Source: an uncultured Prevotellaceae bacterium (GTDB lineage Bacteria; Bacteroidota; Bacteroidia; Bacteroidales; Bacteroidaceae). Taken from it: a stretch of DNA of 37,590 bases. This document shows positions 1 through 6,352 of the stretch, in pieces. The notes beneath the pieces were generated by a model, which worked only from the letters and a program-made list of their open reading frames with translations, made no database searches and was not told the DNA's origin. The stretch's first letter is position 1. Every line of letters starts with the position of its first letter. The position numbers and the translations under genes were made by a program. The stretch spans positions 1 through 37,590 of the forward strand of contig CAMNIN010000039.1 in NCBI GenBank assembly GCA_946540735.1, written 5' to 3'.

Positions 1-307
1 AAATCGGTTTTACGGTTACGGCTCCTATGGTATCATGCTGCGCTGTGGCTAACATGATACCGAAATCATCGTTTTCATCGATATGATGCAACATGGATTG
101 TACTTGACGGTTTGAACCTTCAGACAACATATTAAAGAAATAAGGAAAGAGATGGTTGGAACGGTAAGGCTCTTTTCTTACGGGCATTGCCAAGCAAACT
201 GGCTCGCCGTGGTAGTCCTTACCATAAGTGAACACATATTCCCTGGCATCCGTCTCTTGCAATATGCCAGCCTCCATGTCGTGAACATAAACCTTACATT
301 GTCTCAT
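1..307 (-). CDS. HipA N-terminal domain protein (HipS-like), 3' end beyond window
   Basis: I translated this by hand from the minus strand; it starts at the ATG at 307-305 and stays open to the window edge (102 codons seen). It begins MRQCKVYVHDMEAGILQE and contains FPYFFNMLSEGSNR, the hallmark of the N-subdomain that begins HipA kinases, and it reaches GAVTVKPI, roughly where that subdomain ends. In this family the domain either begins a full HipA toxin kinase, which phosphorylates glutamyl-tRNA synthetase, or stands alone as HipS in tripartite HipB-HipS-HipT systems, where HipS neutralises the HipT kinase. The start overlaps the end of hipB by 14 nt, so the two are probably translationally coupled. 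Which form it is cannot be decided because the 3' end is missing. The family assignment is firm; the HipS reading is inference from Bacteroidales gene organisation. Confidence 0.85.
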   Translation of the reverse strand, partial: MRQCKVYVHDMEAGILQETDAREYVFTYGKDYHGEPVCLAMPVRKEPYRSNHLFPYFFNMLSEGSNRQVQSMLHHIDENDDFGIMLATAQHDTIGAVTVKPI

Positions 308-515
308 AGTCAAGTTGCTTGATGTTAATGTCTATTTGCAGCCCCAAAGTATCGAGTATCGTGAACAATGTGGCGAGCTGAGGATTACCCTCTCCGCGTT
401 CAATGGCAACGACGGTGTTTACAGCCACACTTGCCAAGTCAGCCAATGTTTGTTGGTTGACACCCAATTTTTTCCGCCTTTCCTTGATGGCATTCCCTAT
501 TTCCTGCTGTGTCAT
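294..515 (-). CDS. hipB: HipB-like XRE-family antitoxin/repressor
   Basis: This is a 73-aa protein starting MTQQEIGNAIKERRKKLG. An upstream in-frame ATG exists at 584, but 515 is preferred because it begins the helix-turn-helix domain and lies just after a palindrome and a -7 box. The HTH runs over about residues 5-60 (LGVNQQTLADLASVAVNTVV, then ERGEGNPQLATLFTILDTLG), typical of the HipB/Cro-C1 family. It lies directly upstream of the HipA N-domain gene and overlaps it by 14 nt, the usual antitoxin-first TA order. It probably represses its own operon through the three palindromic sites at 516-657. Short C-terminus; no second domain. Confidence 0.88.
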   Translation of the reverse strand: MTQQEIGNAIKERRKKLGVNQQTLADLASVAVNTVVAIERGEGNPQLATLFTILDTLGLQIDINIKQLDYETM

Positions 516-535
516 AATCTCAATATATTGCGATT
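516..535. promoter_or_regulatory. palindromic operator 1 (AATCnCAA-4-TTGnGATT)
   Basis: AATCTCAATATATTGCGATT is a near-perfect 20-bp palindrome immediately next to the hipB start codon. It is the first of three copies with identical layout. Most probable ligand: HipB. Confidence 0.7.
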
Positions 536-541
536 TCGGTG

Positions 542-549
542 CAAAGATA
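542..549 (-). promoter_or_regulatory. -7 box of the hipB promoter
   Basis: Minus-strand TATCTTTG matches the Bacteroidetes -7 consensus TAnnTTTG and lies 26 bp before the hipB start. The nearest TTTG (574-577) is about 5 bp farther than the usual -33 spacing, so the -33 element is weak. The box sits between palindromes 1 and 2, so a bound repressor would block it. Confidence 0.6.
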
Positions 550-576
550 TGCAATTCTTTTCTAACAGAAATGCAA

Positions 577-596
577 ATTCTCAATAAATTGCGATT
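577..596. promoter_or_regulatory. palindromic operator 2
   Basis: ATTCTCAATAAATTGCGATT matches copy 1 at 18 of 20 bases and starts exactly 61 bp from it. It lies at the -33 side of the hipB promoter. Confidence 0.68.
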
Positions 597-610
597 TTTA
601 GTGTGATTTG

Positions 611-856
611 CTATGAATTGTCACAATAATCCGCAAAAATCACAACGTATTGCGATTTTTTTTGCTTTCCCATCATTTTCTTTAGCATTTGCTTCATCTG
701 TTCAGGAGTCAGGCTATCTATGTCGATAGGTTCTTCTTCTTTTTCGATGTTAAGCAACTTACTATTGTTACGGAATCGGATTTTACCTCCTACTTTGACA
801 AAACCACATTCGCCAGACAGACAGCATACTCCATTTGAGAGTTCATGGGTTTCCAT
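611..856 (-). CDS. possible small protein overlapping the 3' end of the RecQ fusion gene
   Basis: This is an 81-aa ORF beginning METHELSNGVCC. Its first 67 nt overlap the end of the recQ-like gene in another frame. The middle reads as plausible protein (VKVGGKIRFRN, then an acidic/lysine-rich helix with TPEQMKQMLKKMMGKQKK). No family is recognised. It may be a real small gene translationally coupled to the helicase, or a chance ORF. Its last codons run through palindrome 3, which argues that at least the tail is not strongly constrained as protein. Confidence 0.35.
   Translation of the reverse strand: METHELSNGVCCLSGECGFVKVGGKIRFRNNSKLLNIEKEEEPIDIDSLTPEQMKQMLKKMMGKQKKSQYVVIFADYCDNS
638..657. 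promoter_or_regulatory. palindromic operator 3
   Basis: AATCACAACGTATTGCGATT matches copy 1 at 17 of 20 bases and again starts exactly 61 bp from copy 2. It keeps both half-sites AATCnCAA and TTGnGATT. It lies inside the 3' end of the small ORF at 611-856. Confidence 0.62.
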
Positions 857-3800
857 GCTAACGTAAAACTAACCCTTGCTTCCGTAACCTCGTAGCCTTT
901 GTCTATCCACGGCCTCAGCTTTTCCTTGCCTGCCGCTGATAGGGCTGCAATAATAACACCCTGTGTATTGAGTAAATAGCCGTTTTGATAATGAAGACAG
1001 TCGCCGCTACGGAGCCTTAGCACCAACTCCTTACGACCTTTGAAGAAATCGAGAATGACATCATGCATGTTCAATGCTATCGAGATGGCGGAATCGTCGG
1101 CAGCCGGATTGATAATGAGGAAGAGATTTTGCTTGGCACGCGTGAGCCCTACGTAATAGGCTCGCATATCACTGACATCCCGGCTATCGGGTACAGGTGA
1201 CAGCAGATAGACCGTGTCAAACTCACGGCCCTTTGCCTTGTGGATGGTACTTACAAACACCGACCGATCATCAGCAGCTATGAAGTCCTCTATGTTCGAC
1301 TCAAAGATGTATTCTTGCAGGTCACTGCGATAATAAGTGAGATGAGTCTCTTCGAAGTTGGAAAAGAAATGCTTCATCATGTTGAGGCAGGTGCTTGTGT
1401 CATATGTTTTAAGGGTGCGTAGTTTAGCCTCTTGCCATCGGTCTGCTGGAATGATGGCTTCCTCTTTACTTCCAAGCTGCTTGAGGAAGTATCTGACTTC
1501 TGCCAGATTGCCGAAACGGAAGCCCCCCATCGACTGAGCTATTGTAGCGCGTAGCCCGCGACGTTCCAGTTCGTAGGCCACCTGCATTGTCTCTTCGTTG
1601 GTGCGGGTCAAAACGGCAGTGGTACCTTGTGCATTTATCTCTGCGCCAAAGCGTGTTTTTAACGTGATAACCTTGCCTTCCTTACCAGTAGCAGATTGGA
1701 TAGTCGCATTCTTCAGACGACCGGGAATGCGTTGTACGAAACGATTGGCACAGTTCACAATGGCACGAGCAGAACGATAGTTATCGGTCATTTCGTATAG
1801 TTTGGCACCCTCCTCGCTGACGAGAGACTGCATATAGCGTGAGTCAGACCCACGGAAAGCATAGATGTTCTGGTCGTCATCGCCCACAGCGATGACGCGC
1901 ATCTCCTCGTTTTTCTGCATCAGCGCCTGCACCAGCCGGTAGTCATCGGCACCCATGTCCTGTGCCTCGTCAATGACCAGCACGCTTTTGGCTATCTTCG
2001 ACGGTTCTACCTCGCCCCTTTCAATCATTCCGGCAGCACGATCCACCACGTCTTTTGCTTCATCCAAGCTGCCTTGTTTGCCAATGAGGTCGAAGCTATA
2101 GGAGTGGAAGGTTTTGATGTCCACATAATGTGCGGCATTGCCCACCAAGTCAATGAGCTTTTTCTTGAATTCTGTAGCCGCAGCCCTTGAGAAGGTGAGC
2201 ATCAACAGTTGTTCTTGCTTCACATCCTCCAAAAGCAACAGTGAGGCCAGCTTGTGCACCAGCACTCGCGTTTTGCCGCTGCCCGGTCCTGCTGCCACCA
2301 CGATATATTTCGACTGTTTGTCATTGATGATTTCAAGTTGACGGCGGGAGAGTTTTCCAAAGAGTTGGTTGTATTTGGCTGGCGTGATGTTCAAGTCAAT
2401 CTGCACCCGTCGCTCCTCTTTGAAGTAATGGTTGATGAACTTGCGGAAGTCCAAGGTGAAGTAGTCGTTGACAAATCGCAGTGCGGCAATGTAGTCGCTC
2501 ACCATCAGATTGGCATATTCGCCCACGATATGAATCTGACGGATGCGTTGTTTGTAGAACTCATCCAGCAGTCGGTATTGTTCTTTGCCATAGCGTGTAC
2601 GTCGGTCGGCCAAACGGCCTATCTGCATGGTGTTATAGATGACAATAAAGCCACCTTCTATCTTCATGAGCTCCGTCTTTGTCAGATAAAGCAGGGCTTC
2701 TTCGATGTCGGCAATCGTTAGCATCTCTTGTTCTTTATTATCGAAAAGAGTTGACTGCTTGTTGGCTATATACTGCTGAAGCAGTTCCACTTCCGAGAAG
2801 TTGACGAGAGTCATCTCTTTGCTGTCTCGTCTGGCGCTCAATGTCTCTACGATATACCGGCAGATATTAATGCGTCTTTCAAAGCGGTCATTTGTCGCAT
2901 CAACAGAGGCTTGCAGCCGGACGCTTACACTGCCTGTAGAGCTGTGCTCCTGTTTGTGGATATAGCCCTTCAGTGATAGAAAATGGAGCAACATACGCAA
3001 GTATTTGACATTCGAATAGGTCAGGCCTGCCTTCTGTGCTTCTTCGTTCAATTCCTTATAACTGAATCTATGGGCCTCCCCACCGATTCGCTGCAAGAGG
3101 TATTGCTCCAGTTTCAGTATGATGTCAAGATTGCGCTGAGATGTGCTTTTGCTGACCCAGGCTTGCATATCACGACTGTCGGCCAGCAGACCCTCCTGCC
3201 GCATCAGGTTGATATTTCTGATGACGGTCGCTTTACTCATGCCCAGAATGTCTGCCAGATAGTCCACACGACTTTCTGCTTCTGCCCCACGGCCTTCTGC
3301 TGTTGCCCGCGCGCTGATGAGTGACTTGATGATGCGAGCAGCCTCTTCACGCGATTGTTCGTCAAAGAGTGGCGAAACGGTCAGTTTCCGTCGAGCCTCA
3401 TCCATAGTCTTCACCGCTATGCTTGTGGCAAAAACGTGCGGCGAGTTGCTGCCTCGGTGGATGAATCCAGCATCCTCCAAGGCGGCAATGGCAGCTTTCA
3501 CGCGGGTTTCCAAATTGTCTATGTCATCACCCCATCCAGCTTGTCGGGCTATGTCTAACGGCGAACAACTCACCTTGTCGCGCTTGGAAGTCAGATCTTT
3601 GATGGCTTTCCACACTTGTTGAATCTCGCTGATGCTAAGCTTGGACTGGTTAAGCCGGATAAAGTGTTTGTCAAGGTCGCTGTCGGCATAAAGTACAAAA
3701 CATTCTGCTTGCATCTGAGGGTCGCGACCGGCACGCCCTGCCTCCTGGACATAGTTCTCCAGCGAGTCGCTGATATTATAGTGAACCACCAGCCCTACGT

Positions 3801-5481
3801 CTTTCTTGTCAACGCCCATTCCGAATGCTGAGGTCGCCACGATGACCTGTGCCTCACCGCTCATAAAGGCATTTTGGTTCTTCACCTTCTCAGAAGCTTC
3901 CATCCTGCCGTTGAAGGGTAGTGCCCGTATGCCGTCGCTGACCAAGTGCTCAGCCAGCTGAAAGGTACGCCTGATTCGAGATACATAGACAATAGTCGGA
4001 CAGTTGTGGCCGAGTATCAGCGAGCGCAGCAGATTGTATTTCTCGTCAGCGGTATCGGCATGGAGAACCGAATAGCGAAGATTCTTTCGCTCGGCATTTG
4101 CCGCGAAGACTTTCAACTCCAGGCCTAACTTCGCACGGAAGTAGTCGCAGATGTCGCTAATCACCTTCTGTTTGGCGGTTGCTGTAAAGCAGGAGACGGC
4201 GATGGGTCTCTGTTGCTGTTTCTTTTCTTGCAACTGCCGGATAAAATCTCCGATATAGAGATAATCCACACGGAAATCGTGGCCCCAAGCAGAAAAGCAA
4301 TGTGCCTCGTCAATCACGAAGCGGACCACATCCCTGCCTAAGAGCAGTCGCTCGATGGTTTTCGAGCGCAGCATTTCAGGAGCGATATACAATAGATTTG
4401 CCTCGCCATCAGCCACTTGTCCGATGGCATTGGCTCGCTCTATAGGGTCGAGTAATCCGTTGATGGTCGCGGCTTCGCTGATGCCACGGGCAGCGAGGTT
4501 GTCCACTTGGTCTTTCATCAGCGACTGGAGGGGCGAGATAACCACAGTCAGCCCGTGAGTATTCCGTCCGGCCATCAATGCCGGCAATTGGAAGGTCAAT
4601 GATTTGCCGCCACCAGTAGGGAATATCGTCAGCAGCGATTCGCCACGAATGGCAGACTCCACGGCCTGTTGCTGCATGGGAACGCCATCAAACGTGCGAA
4701 ATTCGTCATAACCAAAAAACTCCTTCAACCCGGAATTGGCATCCAATCGCTGATGGCAGTATTCACAATCGTCACATGACGTGTTGCACAGCAGGTCCAT
4801 CACGTTGACCACCTGCGGGTAGTTGCGTATAACCCATGCAGGAGTGATAGAAAAGACATCGTCGGCACCAATCACAGCCAGGCAATAAGCCAGTTCTATG
4901 GGGTGTTGCTTGACAAGCATCTCGAAGTCAGCATGGTCGCATAGCTTTCCTTCAAATTCCTTTGGTATAAGTTTTACCCAATCTGATGGCGCTTTCAGTA
5001 AACTTCCAGTAAAAGATTGTGGTGTGGCAGGTTCGTATCGGATGAATTTGAAGAATCCTCCAAACTCCATCGTATGATGAAGCAGCTGGTAATAGATTTC
5101 CTTCCTATCTGGTGTCAGCTCATTCCAAGCCGCAATTTCATCATTCAGGAGATTGCGCGCTTTCATGGAGTCGTTTACAGGGTTGTTCAGTTCGTCCACC
5201 TGCAGCTTGTCGTCCTTTACCAGATGATGATAAGGCCGCTTGGGGAATAGTAGAGGCGATAGGTACAACGTGTCAACAATGGTGGGATTCCCACGTAGTG
5301 CAGTATATTTTAAGTCATGCTGGATGATATTGTGCCCGCATACGGTGTCGCATCCCGATATAAAGGCTTCGAAGTCGGCCTTGGAGTGGGTGTGCATCAC
5401 TGCGTCGTCCTCCCTCACCGCTCCGTAATCCTTCACCCTTTTCGTCTGCGGATTAACCTCTGTATCAATGAAGACTATCAT
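790..5481 (-). CDS. exonuclease-RecQ-UvrD fusion helicase
   Basis: This is a 1563-aa cytoplasmic DNA-processing enzyme. The start is placed at ATG 5481 (MIVFIDTEV), because the exonuclease fold begins there; an in-frame ATG at 5541 would only add 20 unlike residues. Residues 1-150 look like a DEDD 3'-5' exonuclease (FIDTE, CGHNIIQHD, and a later Asp in NNPVNDSMKA). A cysteine cluster CNTSCDDCEYC follows near 232-242. RecQ motifs come next: Walker A PTGGGKS near 290, DEAH near 391, then SAFGMGVDKKD and QEAGRAGRD. A second, UvrD-type helicase follows: GPGSGKT near 1064, IDEAQD near 1171, GDDDQNIYAFRG, STIHKAKGREFD near 1414 and GLTRAKQ near 1447. All core motifs are intact. Fusions of RecQ with a UvrD part occur in Bacteroidetes. 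The role is presumably repair, recombination or defence, unproven here. An XRE gene lies 84 bp upstream on the same strand. Confidence 0.95.
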   Translation of the reverse strand: MIVFIDTEVNPQTKRVKDYGAVREDDAVMHTHSKADFEAFISGCDTVCGHNIIQHDLKYTALRGNPTIVDTLYLSPLLFPKRPYHHLVKDDKLQVDELNNPVNDSMKARNLLNDEIAAWNELTPDRKEIYYQLLHHTMEFGGFFKFIRYEPATPQSFTGSLLKAPSDWVKLIPKEFEGKLCDHADFEMLVKQHPIELAYCLAVIGADDVFSITPAWVIRNYPQVVNVMDLLCNTSCDDCEYCHQRLDANSGLKEFFGYDEFRTFDGVPMQQQAVESAIRGESLLTIFPTGGGKSLTFQLPALMAGRNTHGLTVVISPLQSLMKDQVDNLAARGISEAATINGLLDPIERANAIGQVADGEANLLYIAPEMLRSKTIERLLLGRDVVRFVIDEAHCFSAWGHDFRVDYLYIGDFIRQLQEKKQQQRPIAVSCFTATAKQKVISDICDYFRAKLGLELKVFAANAERKNLRYSVLHADTADEKYNLLRSLILGHNCPTIVYVSRIRRTFQLAEHLVSDGIRALPFNGRMEASEKVKNQNAFMSGEAQVIVATSAFGMGVDKKDVGLVVHYNISDSLENYVQEAGRAGRDPQMQAECFVLYADSDLDKHFIRLNQSKLSISEIQQVWKAIKDLTSKRDKVSCSPLDIARQAGWGDDIDNLETRVKAAIAALEDAGFIHRGSNSPHVFATSIAVKTMDEARRKLTVSPLFDEQSREEAARIIKSLISARATAEGRGAEAESRVDYLADILGMSKATVIRNINLMRQEGLLADSRDMQAWVSKSTSQRNLDIILKLEQYLLQRIGGEAHRFSYKELNEEAQKAGLTYSNVKYLRMLLHFLSLKGYIHKQEHSSTGSVSVRLQASVDATNDRFERRINICRYIVETLSARRDSKEMTLVNFSEVELLQQYIANKQSTLFDNKEQEMLTIADIEEALLYLTKTELMKIEGGFIVIYNTMQIGRLADRRTRYGKEQYRLLDEFYKQRIRQIHIVGEYANLMVSDYIAALRFVNDYFTLDFRKFINHYFKEERRVQIDLNITPAKYNQLFGKLSRRQLEIINDKQSKYIVVAAGPGSGKTRVLVHKLASLLLLEDVKQEQLLMLTFSRAAATEFKKKLIDLVGNAAHYVDIKTFHSYSFDLIGKQGSLDEAKDVVDRAAGMIERGEVEPSKIAKSVLVIDEAQDMGADDYRLVQALMQKNEEMRVIAVGDDDQNIYAFRGSDSRYMQSLVSEEGAKLYEMTDNYRSARAIVNCANRFVQRIPGRLKNATIQSATGKEGKVITLKTRFGAEINAQGTTAVLTRTNEETMQVAYELERRGLRATIAQSMGGFRFGNLAEVRYFLKQLGSKEEAIIPADRWQEAKLRTLKTYDTSTCLNMMKHFFSNFEETHLTYYRSDLQEYIFESNIEDFIAADDRSVFVSTIHKAKGREFDTVYLLSPVPDSRDVSDMRAYYVGLTRAKQNLFLIINPAADDSAISIALNMHDVILDFFKGRKELVLRLRSGDCLHYQNGYLLNTQGVIIAALSAAGKEKLRPWIDKGYEVTEARVSFTLAWKPMNSQMEYAVCLANVVLSK

Positions 5482-5522
5482 ACTCCTTTTTTTGCTTAAT
5501 ATCCTTTCTTCTGAAAACCGCC

Positions 5523-5550
5523 CTGCCATCCCTGCCACCATTGATGGCAG
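5523..5550 (-). other. hairpin between the XRE gene and the helicase gene
   Basis: CTGCCATC (5523-5530) and GATGGCAG (5543-5550) form a perfect 8-bp inverted repeat with a 12-nt loop in the 84-bp gap. No T-tract follows. It could modulate read-through into the helicase gene. Confidence 0.35.
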
Positions 5551-5565
5551 GAGTAAGTAGATGAT

Positions 5566-5772
5566 TTATTCCAAGGGTCTCACCAAGTCGTTCACATTTA
5601 CTTCAAGCACTTTTGCTATTAGCAACAACATCTCTAAATTAGGTTGCGTCGTATTTGTGACCCATTTGGAAATAGTCGCAGGATCCTTGCCCACTTGTTC
5701 TGCGAGCCACTTGTTGCTCTTCTGCTTGTCAACCAAAACGACTTTGATTCTGTTTAATCGTCTATTCTCCAT
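5566..5772 (-). CDS. small XRE-family helix-turn-helix regulator
   Basis: This is a 68-aa protein starting MENRRLNRIKVVLVDKQ, with ATG at 5772 chosen over 5838 because the HTH begins here and a -7-like box lies just upstream. The HTH covers about residues 5-62: KSNKWLAEQVGKDPATISKW, then NTTQPNLEMLLLIAKVLEV and the typical ending VNDLVRPLE. It has a DNA-binding domain only. Proteins of this size often act as controllers for the gene behind them, here the exonuclease-RecQ-UvrD helicase 84 bp downstream. A palindrome at 5810-5827 over its own promoter suggests autoregulation. The target is inference. Confidence 0.9.
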   Translation of the reverse strand: MENRRLNRIKVVLVDKQKSNKWLAEQVGKDPATISKWVTNTTQPNLEMLLLIAKVLEVNVNDLVRPLE

Positions 5773-5797
5773 TATTCTTAAAGTTGTATTTTGCTTG

Positions 5798-5827
5798 TAA
5801 AGATAGTCAATTGTTCGCAAAAACAAT
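5798..5827 (-). promoter_or_regulatory. XRE gene promoter with overlapping palindrome
   Basis: Minus-strand TATCTTTA (5798-5805) resembles the TAnnTTTG -7 box with one mismatch. Just upstream, ATTGTT (5810-5815) and AACAAT (5822-5827) form an inverted repeat with a 6-nt spacer between the -7 and -33 regions. This is where a repressor operator would sit. Confidence 0.45.
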
Positions 5828-6048
5828 GAGATTTTCACCCTGTTTTTCTATTAATTCACCTTTTTGATTGTGATTTTATCAATTTTGGTCGTCACAGCTT
5901 GCTTCTCTGGTTCGCCTTGACGGATACTCGTCAGATTTTGAATAGCCTTCTTTCTGTGCCCTATATCCAGTCAGATCAAACCTGTGTACTGACCTGTCCG
6001 CTTGATCCCCTTCCTCCCTTGATGTCAAAACCTTTGATTTTTTGAATG
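5828..6048. other. intergenic region with no recognised content
   Basis: About 220 bp between the divergent XRE and HTCS promoters. I see no convincing ORF, RNA gene or strong inverted repeat. The regulatory repeats of the HTCS gene begin at 6049. Confidence 0.5.
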
Positions 6049-6107
6049 TGCATCAATCAGACAACGATATGCATTAATCAGACAACCATGTGCATCTGTT
6101 AGACAAG
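6049..6107 (+). repeat. three 17-bp direct repeats at 21-bp pitch upstream of the HTCS gene
   Basis: TGCATCAATCAGACAAC (6049), TGCATTAATCAGACAAC (6070) and TGCATCTGTTAGACAAG (6091) start exactly 21 bp apart, i.e. 17-bp sites separated by 4 bp. This is the geometry of AraC-family half-sites such as araI1-araI2. The last copy occupies the -33 position of the promoter at 6128. The same element recurs at 9783-9820. Confidence 0.8.
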
Positions 6108-6113
6108 ATGATG

Positions 6114-6135
6114 TTGTGAAATACAACTAACTTTG
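6114..6135 (+). promoter_or_regulatory. HTCS promoter
   Basis: TAACTTTG at 6128-6135 fits the TAnnTTTG -7 box. No TTTG is found at the normal -33 distance; instead the third direct repeat ends there, and a TTG lies 11 bp before the box. This suggests an activator-dependent promoter. It leaves an untranslated leader of about 215 bp before the ATG at 6353. Confidence 0.6.
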
Positions 6136-6352
6136 CATTACAGAAAAAATATTACATTTGAAGTATAATGTTGGCTGCTCGTTGAGGAGCGAAAAAATGA
6201 AGTCGCTACCATTTTCTATTGTCTATGTCTATCTATCGACCGTTGGTACTTGTGTCGACAATGATCCACCCGATATTGGAAAATCAGAGAGAGTCATCTG
6301 ATTCATACCCCCTCTTTTGTCGAATATCCAGTCGGAAAGCACATTCTTGCAC

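Noticed and set aside
2254..2721. Plus-strand ORF of 155 codons inside the helicase gene
   Set aside because: Antisense to conserved UvrD motifs; composition is that of a shadow frame.
6317..6352. Upstream TTG start for the HTCS gene
   Set aside because: The twelve extra residues are polar and would spoil the signal sequence that begins cleanly at ATG 6353.
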